A DNA stretch of 29,364 nucleotides from DASTGO01 sp035719045 (GCA_035719045.1 DASTGO010000208.1:1-29364), one strand, 5' to 3'; positions 1-7,521 are shown, counted from the first letter of the stretch. Translations and numbers: made by a program. Notes: generated from the letters alone by a model not told the origin.

Positions 1-2
1 CG

Positions 3-581
3 GACCGGACCACGGCGACCGGGGCACCGCAGCCGCAGCCGGGGTGGTCCGGGGGGACCGGGGACGGGCCCGGGCTCTGCGCCGACCCGCTGGCGGGGTA
101 CGCCCGGGTGCTGCGGCTGGAGGGCTGCCTGCTGCTGTGTCCGGCTTCCCTGGGGGATGAGGAGGGCCAGCGCCGGACCCTCGTCCGGGCCTGGGACCTT
201 CCGCTGCCGTGGCTGGCCGTGGTGGCGCTGAGCGGGCGACGGGCGGAGGGTCCGGGCGGCGGCTTGTACCTCAGTCCGATGGGCCGGGCCCGGGCCCAGG
301 CGGCGCGGGCGCTGCGGACCCTGCGGGTGTCGATGTCCGGCACGGAACTGGCCGTCGAGGTCGAGCTCCTGGCCCGCTGGCTGGAGGGTTTTCACCCCCG
401 GTCCTGGGTGGAACTGGACGTCCGGCCGGTCGCGGCGCTGGTCGGCGGGGACGACGGGCTGGAGGACGTTCGGTTGGGGCTGGAATGTCTGGCTGAGGGT
501 GATTCCACAGGTGCCGCCAAGGCTTACCAGCGTCTACGCCAGAGGTCCCGACTGCTGACAGATATCTCACGCCTATCGTGA
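3..581 (+). CDS. C-terminal part of an unrecognised protein upstream of bldC
   Basis: The reading frame is open from the left edge to TGA at 579-581, so the true start lies outside the window; a GTG at 108 is an internal alternative. The first visible residues are Gly/Pro-rich and linker-like. From about position 78 the protein looks folded, with hydrophobic segments (around LCLLLCP-type residues and LPWLAVVALSG), a middle part rich in Leu and Glu, and a helical C-terminus (residues DVRLGLECLAEGDSTGAAKAY) that could be a TPR-like helical hairpin. No catalytic motif was recognised. It sits directly upstream of bldC on the same strand, separated by about 178 bp. I infer a conserved actinobacterial hypothetical protein from its position and codon bias only; no function is claimed. 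Confidence 0.6.
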   Translation, partial: DRTTATGAPQPQPGWSGGTGDGPGLCADPLAGYARVLRLEGCLLLCPASLGDEEGQRRTLVRAWDLPLPWLAVVALSGRRAEGPGGGLYLSPMGRARAQAARALRTLRVSMSGTELAVEVELLARWLEGFHPRSWVELDVRPVAALVGGDDGLEDVRLGLECLAEGDSTGAAKAYQRLRQRSRLLTDISRLS

Positions 582-655
582 CTGGCGTGTCACCTGGCGG
601 TGAGATCGACGCAGAGTAAATACTCCGTCACTAGTTGTACTCCGATGGGGCGTTC

Positions 656-675
656 GATCCTCCCTTAGGGGGATC
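656..675. other. Small inverted repeat in the bldC leader region
   Basis: Arms 656-663 (GATCCTCC) and 668-675 (GGGGGATC) can pair over 8 bp with one G-U, around a 4-base loop. It lies between the end of the upstream gene and bldC, in a stretch visibly richer in A+T than its surroundings. It could be a weak terminator of the upstream gene or part of the bldC control region; there is no T-tract. Confidence 0.3.
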
Positions 676-759
676 ATCCGTCGGAATTGTTCCCGAGAGG
701 GCCTCTGACAGGGCACGATGTCCCTAGTCGGGGCATCCGCCCCGTTCCTGGAGGATGAC

Positions 760-969
760 ATGACCACCCGTTCGCCCGACGCCGAGCCGCTGCTGACGCC
801 GGCCGAGGTCGCGGCACTATTCCGAGTCGACCCGAAGACCGTGACGCGCTGGGCCAAGGCTGGCAAGCTTTCGTCCATCCGCACCTTGGGTGGACACCGG
901 CGCTACCGCGAGTCTGAGGTCCGTGCCCTTCTGGCCGGCATCCCCCAGCAGCGCAGCGACGAAGACTGA
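760..969 (+). CDS. bldC: BldC, MerR-like DNA-binding developmental regulator
   Basis: The 69-residue product is a minimal MerR/excisionase-type winged helix. Residues about 10-55 (LLTPAEVAALFRVDPKTVTRWAKAGKL, then RTLGGHRRYRESEVRALL) contain the helix-turn-helix and the wing with the GGHRRY motif. The end IPQQRS matches what I remember of Streptomyces BldC almost residue for residue. BldC binds cooperatively to direct repeats and represses the switch to sporulation in Streptomyces; it lacks the MerR dimerisation coiled coil, as here. I chose ATG 760 over ATG 718 because GGAGG at 750-754 is spaced 5 bases from 760 and the length then equals the family norm. It appears monocistronic, ending at a strong hairpin. 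Identity is near certain; its regulon in this organism is unknown. Confidence 0.96.
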   Translation: MTTRSPDAEPLLTPAEVAALFRVDPKTVTRWAKAGKLSSIRTLGGHRRYRESEVRALLAGIPQQRSDED

Positions 970-995
970 CATCCCGGCGCTGCGGCGCCGCCTGT

Positions 996-1028
996 GAGAG
1001 CGCCGTCTCGCCGAGAGACGGCGCTCTC
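996..1028 (+). terminator. Strong hairpin terminator after bldC
   Basis: Perfect 14-bp inverted repeat: GAGAGCGCCGTCTC at 996-1009 and GAGACGGCGCTCTC at 1015-1028, with a 5-base loop. It begins 26 bp after the bldC stop. No U-tract follows, which is usual for actinobacterial terminators. Confidence 0.85.
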
Positions 1029-1360
1029 GACGTGTCCGGGCGGCCCCTGCGGTCGCCCGGGTTCCGGCGCAGGTCGCCCGGGCTCCGGCGCGAGGCGCCA
1101 CAGCAGGGCCGGCATGACCGGGTGCCTGACGTCGGTGCGCCTCATCTGGTCGGTCCCTCGCTGATCGGCGTGGTGGGTCCCGATAGCCGTCCTCCTCCGC
1201 CGGGAGGGGACATCTCCGGGATCGTAACCGACCGGGGACTGGCTGTAGGGGTAGTTCCGAAGGTTGGCCGGTTGTGGAGGCCGATGAACCCACTCCGCAG
1301 CCGACCGGCCCATGTCCGGGGCGGCTGTCGTGGCCGTCGGTGACATGGTGGGGCGCCGGG
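1029..1360. other. Intergenic stretch with a 21-bp tandem duplication
   Basis: No convincing gene is seen between the bldC terminator and the end of the minus-strand Ser-rich gene. The open frames here are rich in Arg/Pro and run into bldC. The one clear structure is a 21-bp unit (GGTCGCCCGGGTTCCGGCGC plus one base) at 1051-1071, repeated at 1072-1092 with two differences. Confidence 0.5.
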
Positions 1361-1951
1361 TCAGTTGCCGGGGCTCGACGCAGGGCCCGCCGGGCTCAGG
1401 CCGTTGCCGCCGACCGTTCCGCCGCTGCTGGAGCTGCTGGAGCTGCTGGCAGAGCTGGACGCGCTGGTGGAGCTTGATGAGCTCGGTGTCGTGCTGGTCG
1501 GTGTGGTGCTGGTCGGCGAGGAACTGGAACTACTGCTGCTCGACGGTGGGGTCGGGACGGTGGTCGGCCCGGTGCTCGACGAGGGCGGTGCTGCTGTGGG
1601 TGAGGTGGTCGCGGCAGTGTGCCTGGTGCTGCTGGACCGGCCGGCCGCTGAGGAGGTCCGGGGGGCGGTGCCGGCCGGGCCGGAGCTCGTGCCCTGGCTG
1701 GTCACCGGGCTCTGCTGGATCCCGGTCTGGTCGGCCGCCGCGGCGTCGCTCGTGGTCGTCAGGGAGGGGCCGTCCCCGGCGCCCACCGGTGTTTCCCGAT
1801 GGATGGCCTGCAGCGGCGGCGAGGAGTCGATGATGTTCTCGGCCGCCACGGCTGCGCCGGTCAGGAGTAGCGCCGTGCTGAGGGCGCCGAGCAGCAGGAT
1901 CGGATGTCGTTGCAGGCGGCGCAGCGTCCGGTGCTTGCCGAGATAGGCCAT
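1361..1951 (-). CDS. Secreted or membrane-anchored Ser/Thr/Pro-rich protein
   Basis: The 196-residue product begins with a basic n-region (KHRTLRRLQRH) followed by a hydrophobic segment at about residues 17-37 (PILLLGALSTALLLTGAAVAA). This reads as a signal peptide or a single membrane anchor. The rest is low-complexity: Ser runs alternating with Thr and Pro, ending with a Gly/Asn-rich tail. There is no LPXTG motif and no enzyme motif. I preferred ATG 1951 because GAAGGA lies 6-7 bases upstream on the minus strand and the signal peptide then starts normally; an upstream ATG at 2038 is possible. The composition resembles mucin-like, O-glycosylatable actinobacterial surface stalks; that role is inference. 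It is transcribed divergently from the DUF294 gene. Confidence 0.75.
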   Translation of the reverse strand: MAYLGKHRTLRRLQRHPILLLGALSTALLLTGAAVAAENIIDSSPPLQAIHRETPVGAGDGPSLTTTSDAAAADQTGIQQSPVTSQGTSSGPAGTAPRTSSAAGRSSSTRHTAATTSPTAAPPSSSTGPTTVPTPPSSSSSSSSSPTSTTPTSTTPSSSSSTSASSSASSSSSSSSGGTVGGNGLSPAGPASSPGN

Positions 1952-2254
1952 GTCTCGTCCTTCAGGCCGGGCGGCGGCCATGGCGGTCACCGGCGTGAAA
2001 CGCTCCGACGCTACCGAACCGGACGGGACGGTAGCCACGACCTGTGATCAACGTCGGGTATTCCCTCGCCTGGACGGCCCAGCAGCGAACGCGCACGGTG
2101 ATGGCTCCGCTGGGCCGAAAGGGTGAATCCCGGTCGGGCGCAGGCCGCTCGGCGGTCCGTTCGGATGGCCGGGCGCACTGTCCGTGGCGGGTCTTGACCA
2201 TCGGTGCCGGCGTCCGGGAGCGTGCTCGGATCACTCCCCTTGGAGGCTGGTCCG
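1952..2254. promoter_or_regulatory. Divergent intergenic region between the Ser-rich gene and the DUF294 gene
   Basis: About 300 bp with no gene. It must hold promoters for both directions. A TTGATC followed at a distance by TAGCGT can be seen reading toward the Ser-rich gene, but the spacing is not canonical, so no promoter is assigned. GGAGG at 2242-2246 is the ribosome binding site for the GTG at 2255. Confidence 0.4.
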
Positions 2255-4084
2255 GTGAAGGAGTTCGTCGACTTCCTGGGTGGGCAGTCGCCGTTCGACG
2301 CCCTCGACACGGCGGACCTGGAGCGGCTCGCCGACCGGATCGAGGTGGAGTACTTCACCCACGGGACCGTGATCGTCAGTGACGGGCAGGAGGCCCTGGA
2401 CCACTTCTGGGTGGTCCGCAGCGGTGCGGTGGAGGTCCTGGACCGGGGCCGGGTGGTGGACCTGCTCGGCCCGGGGGACACCTTCGGGCATGTGTCCGTG
2501 CTGTCCGGGCAGCCGCCGACGCTGTCGGTCCGGGCGGCCGAGGACTGCCTGTGCTACCGGCTGCCGGATCCCCGTGGGGTGGTCGAGCACGCCGACCGGC
2601 TGCGTTTCGACTTCTACGGCTCGGCGGTGGTCCGGGAGCGGCTGACCGCGAAGGAGGGCGGCCTGCGGGAACGGGCCCACCTGCCGGTCACCCGGTTCGT
2701 CCGGCCCCTGGTCCGCTGCGAGCCCGGCGACCGGATCCGGGAGGTGGCGACCCGGATCGGGGACGCCGGGCAGACCTGCGCGCTGGTGGAGTTCGGCAAC
2801 GACCTCGGCATCGTCACCGACCTGGACTTCCGGCGCCGGGTCGCGACCGGCGAGGTGGGCGTCGACGAGCCGGTGTACCGGATCGCCCGCCGGCCCGCCC
2901 GGACCGTCCCCGGTGACACCACGGTGGCGACCGCCCTGCTGGAGATGGTCGAACACGGGCTGCGCCATCTCGTCGTCCTGGACCCCGGCGGCCGTCCCGC
3001 GGGGGTGCTGCGGGTGGTGGACCTGGCCTCGGCAGAGTTGCGGGACCCGCTCGTGGTCCGCGCCGCGGTCGAGGCCGCCCACAGCGTGGACGAGCTGGCC
3101 GAGGCCTGCCGGCTGCTGCCGCCCACCGCCGTCGAACTGTTCGACAGCGGGGTGCCCCCGGTGCGGATCGGTGGCCTGCTCGCCGCGGTCCTCGATGCGG
3201 CGCTGCGCCGGCTGCTCGAGCTGGACCGGCAGCTGGTCGACACGGGCACGCCGTGTTCCTGGCTGGTCCTGGGCTCCCTCGCCCGCCGTGAGCCGCTGCC
3301 GACCTCCGACATCGACACCGCGATCGCCTGGGCCGATCCGGAACCCGGCAAGGAGGACGAGGTGGAGGCCCGGCAGCGCACCGCCGCGACCGCGGTGCTG
3401 GACGACATGGAGCGGTGCGGGCTGCCGCGCTGCCACGACGGCGCGAATGCGGACACCCCGAGGTTCGGCCGGTCCCTGAGCGGCTGGACGTCGGCGGCCA
3501 CCGGCTGGGTCCGGGACCTCTCCGGCGAGGGCGCCCTGCTGCTGGCCACGATGCTTGCCGACTCCCGGCCGCTGAACGAGGTCGCCCTGGGCCGGACCGT
3601 CATCGACCGGATGCTCGGGGCCACCCGGACCCCACAGTTCCGCAGGGCGTTGCTGGAGTACACGCTGACCGGCCGCCCGCCGATCGGCTTCGTCCGCGGG
3701 CTGGTCGTCGAGCATTCGGGGGAGCACCGCGGGCAGCTCAGCCTCAAGCGCGGCGGACTTCGTCCGGTGACCTCGCTGAGCCGGTGGGTGGCGGTGATGA
3801 CCGGGGACACCCACGGGACCACCCCGCAACGGCTGCGCCGGGGGGCCGCCGCCGGACTGCTCACCGAGGACGAGGCAGAGTCGCTGGTCGGGGCGTACGA
3901 GCACCTGTACGGGCTGCTGCTGGAACAGGAGGTGGCGGCGATCCGGGCCGGGGAGCCCGCGTCCACCTACGTGGACCCCGGCGAGCTGGACTCGCTGACC
4001 CGCCGGCACCTGCGCGAGTCCTTCCGGGCCATCGCCCATGTGCAGGACCGGCTCGGGTCGCAGTGGCAGTCCCGCTGGGCCTGA
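2255..4084 (+). CDS. cNMP-binding/CBS/DUF294 nucleotidyltransferase-like protein
   Basis: The 609-residue protein has four parts. Residues about 10-120 form a cyclic-nucleotide-binding fold (GQEALDHFWVVRSGAVEV, then LLGPGDTFGHVSVLSG). Residues about 148-262 form a CBS pair (REVATRIGDAGQTCALVE, IVTDLDFRRRV, VLRVVDLAS). Residues about 295-450 are the DUF294 putative nucleotidyltransferase with the signature LGSLARREPLPTSDIDTA, giving Gly340-Ser341 and the metal-binding Asp352/Asp354 pair. The remainder is the helical DUF294 C-terminal domain. This GlnD-like order suggests nucleotidylation controlled by a small-molecule nucleotide; the substrate is unknown. GTG 2255 is chosen because GGAGG lies 8 bases upstream and the domain begins at once; an ATG at 2204 is an alternative. 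The exonuclease gene follows 19 bp downstream, a pairing familiar from many bacteria. Confidence 0.9.
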   Translation: MKEFVDFLGGQSPFDALDTADLERLADRIEVEYFTHGTVIVSDGQEALDHFWVVRSGAVEVLDRGRVVDLLGPGDTFGHVSVLSGQPPTLSVRAAEDCLCYRLPDPRGVVEHADRLRFDFYGSAVVRERLTAKEGGLRERAHLPVTRFVRPLVRCEPGDRIREVATRIGDAGQTCALVEFGNDLGIVTDLDFRRRVATGEVGVDEPVYRIARRPARTVPGDTTVATALLEMVEHGLRHLVVLDPGGRPAGVLRVVDLASAELRDPLVVRAAVEAAHSVDELAEACRLLPPTAVELFDSGVPPVRIGGLLAAVLDAALRRLLELDRQLVDTGTPCSWLVLGSLARREPLPTSDIDTAIAWADPEPGKEDEVEARQRTAATAVLDDMERCGLPRCHDGANADTPRFGRSLSGWTSAATGWVRDLSGEGALLLATMLADSRPLNEVALGRTVIDRMLGATRTPQFRRALLEYTLTGRPPIGFVRGLVVEHSGEHRGQLSLKRGGLRPVTSLSRWVAVMTGDTHGTTPQRLRRGAAAGLLTEDEAESLVGAYEHLYGLLLEQEVAAIRAGEPASTYVDPGELDSLTRRHLRESFRAIAHVQDRLGSQWQSRWA

Positions 4085-4103
4085 CGGACAGGCGGTCGCG
4101 GCG

Positions 4104-4772
4104 ATGGCGTTCCTGAACCGGCTGGGCCGGCGGCTGCCCGCACCGGGTCGCAGCGTGCCCGGCTGGGCCGCGCTGGACCTGCCGTGGCGGGAGGCCGAGT
4201 ACGTCGTGGTCGACCTGGAGACCACCGGGTTGCACCTGCGCCGCGACGACATCGTGTCCTACGGGGCGGTGCCGGTGCGCCAGGGACGGGTGCGGGTCGC
4301 GGAGCGGGTGTACGGGCTGGTCCGGCCGCGACGGGAGCTCAGCGAGTCCTCGATCGTGGTGCACGGGCTGCGCGCGGTGGACCTCGCGCAGGCCCCGCCG
4401 CCGGCGGACTGCGTGGACCGGCTGGTCGGGCTGCTGGCGGACCGGGTCCTGGTGGCCCATGCTGCCTGGGTCGAGCAGGCGTTCCTGACCCGGGCCTTCG
4501 CCGAGCACGGTGCCCGGCTGGAGGGCCCGATCGTGGACACCGCCGCGCTGGCCCGGGAGGCCCGGGTGGCGCTGGCCGGATCCGAGGGCGAGCCCTCGCT
4601 GGAGCGGCTGGCCCGCGGGCTGCGGCTGCCCGTGCACACACCGCACCATGCCCTCGGCGACGCGCTGACCACCGCCGGGGTGTTCCTGGCCCTGGCGCAC
4701 CGGCTCGACCGCGACGGTCCGCAGACGGTGAAGTCGTTGCAGTCCATCTCGCGGCGGCAGTCCCGGCTGTGA
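4104..4772 (+). CDS. DnaQ-like (DEDDh) 3'-5' exonuclease
   Basis: The 222-residue protein shows the exonuclease superfamily motifs: Exo I VVVDLETTGL (Asp37, Glu39), the HGL element near residue 88, Exo II in LVAHAAWVEQAFL, and Exo III HHALGDALTT (His181, Asp186). In Exo II the usual HNxxFD is HAAWVE here, so Glu124 stands where the second-metal Asp is expected. This may be a family variation or lowered activity. Such proteins trim DNA or RNA 3' ends as proofreading-type or stand-alone nucleases. The start ATG 4104 lies 19 bp after the DUF294 gene, with a weak ribosome binding site, so translation probably continues from the upstream gene. In this family the pair is repeatedly found together, although the joint function is not established. 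Confidence 0.88.
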   Translation: MAFLNRLGRRLPAPGRSVPGWAALDLPWREAEYVVVDLETTGLHLRRDDIVSYGAVPVRQGRVRVAERVYGLVRPRRELSESSIVVHGLRAVDLAQAPPPADCVDRLVGLLADRVLVAHAAWVEQAFLTRAFAEHGARLEGPIVDTAALAREARVALAGSEGEPSLERLARGLRLPVHTPHHALGDALTTAGVFLALAHRLDRDGPQTVKSLQSISRRQSRL

Positions 4773-4808
4773 GCGGCGGCAGTCCCGGCGGCGGCAGGAC
4801 GGGGCCGC

Positions 4809-4847
4809 TTGTGTCGCTGTCCACCGCCTCAGTAGCGTCCCGGTCCA
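4809..4847 (+). promoter_or_regulatory. Likely promoter of the GntR gene (leaderless)
   Basis: TTGTGT at 4809-4814 and TAGCGT at 4833-4838 are 18 bp apart. The -10 element ends 8 bp before ATG 4847, so transcription would begin at or next to the start codon. No Shine-Dalgarno sequence precedes the ATG, which fits a leaderless message. Confidence 0.5.
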
Positions 4848-5245
4848 TGGCGGGGCTGATCAGTATCGACACCTCCTGTGCCGTGCCGCCGTTCGAACAG
4901 GTCCGTGCCCAGCTGGCCGCCGGGGTGAGCAGCGGGGCACTGGTGGCCGGGACCCGGTTGCCGACGGTCCGGGCACTGGCCGACGAGCTGGGGCTCGCGG
5001 TGAACACGGTGGCCCGGGCGTACCGGGAACTGGAGGCGGCCGGACTGGTCGAGACCCGGGGCCGGGGTGGCACGGTGGTCACCGCCGCCGGGGACCGGTC
5101 CCGCGAGCGGCTGCAGGTGGCCGCCCAGCGGTACGCCGCGCTGGCGCATGACCTCGGGGTGCCCCTGGAAGAGGCGCTGGGACTGGTCCGGGCGGCACTG
5201 CAGGTCCGGGCACTGGACCCGGCGCCGGGCGCTGACCTGGACTGA
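4847..5245 (+). CDS. GntR-family (YtrA-type) transcriptional regulator
   Basis: The 132-residue protein carries an N-terminal GntR winged helix at about residues 8-75: PFEQVRAQLAAGVSSGAL, then GTRLPTVRALADELGLAVNTVARAYRELEAAGLVETRGRGGTVV in pieces, ending in the wing. Only about 55 residues follow, forming a short helical region (residues RERLQVAAQRYAALAHDLG) typical of the YtrA subfamily and not of larger FadR or HutC effector domains. YtrA-type members often repress adjacent ABC transporter genes; none is seen next to it here. The NYN/PIN-like gene begins 50 bp downstream and may be co-transcribed. Effector and targets are unknown. Confidence 0.88.
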   Translation: MAGLISIDTSCAVPPFEQVRAQLAAGVSSGALVAGTRLPTVRALADELGLAVNTVARAYRELEAAGLVETRGRGGTVVTAAGDRSRERLQVAAQRYAALAHDLGVPLEEALGLVRAALQVRALDPAPGADLD

Positions 5246-5295
5246 TCCGCGGGGCGGTGCCGTCCGGGGGGCGACACGGCTGGGAGGATGCCGGG

Positions 5296-5943
5296 ATGGG
5301 ACTGGGTGGGGGGCCGAGCGAGTGGGACGAGTACGAGTGGGTCCGGCTGCCGGACCTGACCTTTCCTGAGGACCGGGCCGGCCGCCGCCGGTCATCCGGG
5401 CGCAGGGGTGACGGCCCGGCGGAGCCGGGGGACGACCCGGCCGGGCCGTTGGCCCGGGCGCTCACCGGCTGGCTGGAGCGGCACCCGCTGTGGCAGGACG
5501 GCCGTAGCCGGCGCATCCTGCTTGCCGACCTGGACAATCTCCGGGCGGATCCGCGGCACTGGCGGGCCCGGATGGCGGCCGTCGTCGCCCTGGCCCGGCA
5601 GGCGGACACCGTCGTGCTCGCCGGGCAGGTGGGGGCAGTGGCCCGGGCACAGCCGCACCTGGAGGAGTTCGCCGGGTCGGCGGTCGCCGTCCCGGACGGC
5701 AGTGACCTGGCCGACCACGAGCTGCTGCGCGGGGTGAAACGGATCCGGGCCCGGAACGTCCAGGTCCTCCTGGTCAGCAACGACCGGATCTTCGCCACCC
5801 TCGCCGAGCGCGGCCCGCTGCTCGTGCTGAGCCCGGGCCGGGCCGCCCTGAGCACCCGGCTGGCCGAGGCCGCCACCCGCGTCGTCGACCTCGCCGAGCT
5901 GGAGGAGGACCTGGACGGCGCCCTCGCCGTCCCGGCCGGGTGA
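5296..5943 (+). CDS. NYN/PIN-like domain protein, putative RNase
   Basis: The 215-residue product has a charged, Gly-rich N-terminal 60 residues followed by a Rossmann-like PIN/NYN core. Key features are ILLADLDNLRADP (Asp78, Asp80 at the end of strand 1), a central acidic element GSDLADHELL (Asp137, Asp140) and LLVSNDRIFATLAERG (Asp163), which together match the spaced acidic residues of NYN nucleases. Residues after about 180 form a short C-terminal helix-rich tail. ATG 5296 was chosen because GGGAGG lies at 5282-5287. The family links this fold to metal-dependent cleavage of RNA, but no toxin-antitoxin partner is adjacent. The activity is inferred from the fold only. Confidence 0.65.
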   Translation: MGLGGGPSEWDEYEWVRLPDLTFPEDRAGRRRSSGRRGDGPAEPGDDPAGPLARALTGWLERHPLWQDGRSRRILLADLDNLRADPRHWRARMAAVVALARQADTVVLAGQVGAVARAQPHLEEFAGSAVAVPDGSDLADHELLRGVKRIRARNVQVLLVSNDRIFATLAERGPLLVLSPGRAALSTRLAEAATRVVDLAELEEDLDGALAVPAG

Positions 5944-5956
5944 CGGCGGGTCCCCG

Positions 5957-6118
5957 GTGGCGGATCCGCCAGGTCGGGTCGCCGCGGGACCGCCGCGGAT
6001 CTACCGTGGCCTGATCCCGCTGATCGACGTCGTCGCCGGCGCGCCTGCCGGCGGGTTGTGGACGGCCACCGTGCTGCTGACCCTGCTGCCTGCCCGGACC
6101 GAGGCGGGTGGCCCGTGA
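5957..6118 (+). CDS. Possible small hydrophobic protein coupled to PAP2 (weak)
   Basis: A GTG-initiated 53-codon frame ends in TGA at 6116-6118, overlapping the GTG start of the PAP2 gene (GTGA). The encoded middle part is hydrophobic (LIPLIDVVAGAPAGGLWTATVLLTLLP). Against it: no good ribosome binding site precedes GTG 5957, and TACCGT around 6002-6007 looks like a promoter -10 element for the PAP2 gene inside this frame. It is listed because of the overlap; it may simply be leader sequence. Confidence 0.25.
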   Translation: MADPPGRVAAGPPRIYRGLIPLIDVVAGAPAGGLWTATVLLTLLPARTEAGGP

Positions 6119-6861
6119 CGGATGCGCGGACCCCTGCGGCGCCGGCGTCCCCCGCCGGGTGCGCCCGTCTCGTCCCGGCCGTCGCGGCCCGGGCCCGGAT
6201 CGGGCGCCACCTGGGCGTGGCGGCGGCCTGCCTGGTCGCGGTGACGGTGCTCGGTCTGGCCGTGCGCAACTGGACGCCGGGGGTGGACTCCGGACTGCAC
6301 GCCTTCGCGGTCGGGCATCGCGGTGGCTGGGTCCTGCCGGTCGCGCGGGTGGTCACCGAGGGCGGGTCCGGCTGGCTGCTCTGGCCGCTGGTCCTGGTGG
6401 CGGCGGTGCTGTTCCCGCGTGGTCACGGGAGGCGGCGGTGGCTGACCGCGCCGGCCGTCGGCGGGTCCGCGGCGGGGCTGATCGGGATCCGGCTGCTGTT
6501 CAGCGAGGTCCTGATGCGCGACCGGCCGCCCCACCCGGACTGGGCGGTGACGGCGGCCGGGTACGCCTTCCCCTCCGGGCACACCACGGCGGGGACTCTG
6601 GCCGCGGGACTGCTGGCCTGGGCGGTCACCCGGCACCTGGCCGGGCGGCGGGCCAGGGCGCTGCTGTGGTCCGCCGCCGTCGTCTACGCGGGACTGGTCG
6701 GCTGGAGCCGGATCTGGCTCGGGGTGCACTGGCCGCTGGACGTCCTCGGCGGCTGGCTGCTCGGCATCGGCTGGCTGGCCGCGACGGCGGCGGGCGTGGC
6801 GTGGCTGGGTGGCCGTGGGGACGACGGACCGGCGGTCACCAGGGGAACGCCGGCTCGATGA
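6115..6861 (+). CDS. PAP2-superfamily membrane phosphatase
   Basis: The 248-residue protein has about six membrane segments. The type 2 phosphatidic acid phosphatase motifs are clear: RDRPP (Arg137-Pro138, end of C1), FPSGHTT (Ser154, His156, C2) and SRIWLGVHWPLDVLGG (Arg199, nucleophile His205, Asp209, C3). In C1 the usual Lys seven residues before the Arg is Ser130, a deviation. Family members dephosphorylate lipid pyrophosphates or phospholipids such as undecaprenyl pyrophosphate or phosphatidylglycerophosphate at the outer membrane face. GTG 6115 is chosen because GAGG and GGGTGG precede it; a GTG at 6058 is an alternative. Its 3' end overlaps the convergent TetR gene by 26 bp. Confidence 0.85.
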   Translation: MTDARTPAAPASPAGCARLVPAVAARARIGRHLGVAAACLVAVTVLGLAVRNWTPGVDSGLHAFAVGHRGGWVLPVARVVTEGGSGWLLWPLVLVAAVLFPRGHGRRRWLTAPAVGGSAAGLIGIRLLFSEVLMRDRPPHPDWAVTAAGYAFPSGHTTAGTLAAGLLAWAVTRHLAGRRARALLWSAAVVYAGLVGWSRIWLGVHWPLDVLGGWLLGIGWLAATAAGVAWLGGRGDDGPAVTRGTPAR

Positions 6862-7444
6862 TCTCCATCGCGCGGTCGATGGCGGCGGCGAAGTCGGTGT
6901 CGGGATGGCGGGCCCAGTGCAGGAACTCCGTGATCGCCACCCCCATCACGGCACCGGCGACGGCCCGGACCTCGGGGTCGTCGCCGGCCCGGCCGGACCG
7001 CTCGGTGATGACCTCGGTGATCACGGCGACCCCCTCGGCCAGGGAGTCCAGGAAGGACGCCCGCAGTTCGGGGACCTGCAGGATCAGCTCGGCCCGTTGG
7101 AAGAAGGTCTGTGCCTCGGCCGGGGTGAGGTCCTGGAAGACCTCCCGGTAGGCCAGCCGCAGGGCGTGCACCACGCTCACGCCCGGCGGCTGGGCACGGA
7201 AGGCGTCGACGAGCAGCGGGTCGTAGTCGTCGGTGAGCACGACGGCGTCCTTGGCCGGGAAGTAGCGGAAGAAGGTGCTCGGCGAGATCTCCGCGGCCTC
7301 GGCGATCTGCTCGACCGTGGTGTTCTCGTACCCCTGCTCGCGGATCAGGCGCAGCGCGTGTTCCTGGATGGCCAGCCTGGTCTTGATCTTCTTCCGTTCC
7401 CGCAGCCCCAGCCGGGGCCCCGGAGCGGACGGTGACGCGCTCAT
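6836..7444 (-). CDS. TetR-family repressor of the adjacent MFS pump
   Basis: The 202-residue protein opens with a basic segment (RERKKIKTR) and the TetR helix-turn-helix at about residues 20-66 (ENTTVEQIAEAAEISPSTFFRYFPAKDAVV). A Phe/Leu-rich all-helical ligand and dimer domain follows (FQRAELILQVPELRASF; AITEFLHWARHP). Its ATG overlaps the stop of a 26-codon micro-ORF (ATGA), which in turn overlaps the MFS stop. It is therefore the last gene of an MFS-micro-ORF-TetR transcript. The palindromic pair in front of the MFS gene is the obvious operator, so I infer autoregulated repression of the pump relieved by a drug-like ligand. Confidence 0.9.
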   Translation of the reverse strand: MSASPSAPGPRLGLRERKKIKTRLAIQEHALRLIREQGYENTTVEQIAEAAEISPSTFFRYFPAKDAVVLTDDYDPLLVDAFRAQPPGVSVVHALRLAYREVFQDLTPAEAQTFFQRAELILQVPELRASFLDSLAEGVAVITEVITERSGRAGDDPEVRAVAGAVMGVAITEFLHWARHPDTDFAAAIDRAMEIIEPAFPW

Positions 7445-7521
7445 GCCGGCTCCTCGCTGGCGCTCGTCGCCGCCCTGAGCCCCGCACCCTGCTCATCGGT
7501 TCGCTCGCTGCGCTCGCTCAC
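7441..7521 (-). CDS. SERSER-type micro-ORF linking MFS and TetR genes
   Basis: A 26-codon frame beginning VSERSERTDEQ starts at GTG 7521, overlapping the MFS TGA (GTGA), and stops at 7441-7443, overlapping the TetR ATG (ATGA). On DNA it is a short near-palindromic GCGAGCGCAGCGAGCG run followed by 50 bp. I recall sequences of this VSERSER kind scattered between genes in several actinobacterial genomes, so it may be an interspersed repeat element and not a functional peptide. Either way it could couple translation of TetR to MFS. Confidence 0.4.
   Translation of the reverse strand: MSERSERTDEQGAGLRAATSASEEPA

Noticed and set aside
903..1346. Minus-strand frames over and after bldC
   Set aside because: They overlap bldC and its terminator and are Arg/Pro-rich without recognisable domains.
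2231..4252. Minus-strand frame (673 codons) opposite the DUF294 gene
   Set aside because: Gly/Pro/His-rich antisense frame without motifs; the plus-strand gene has clear domains.
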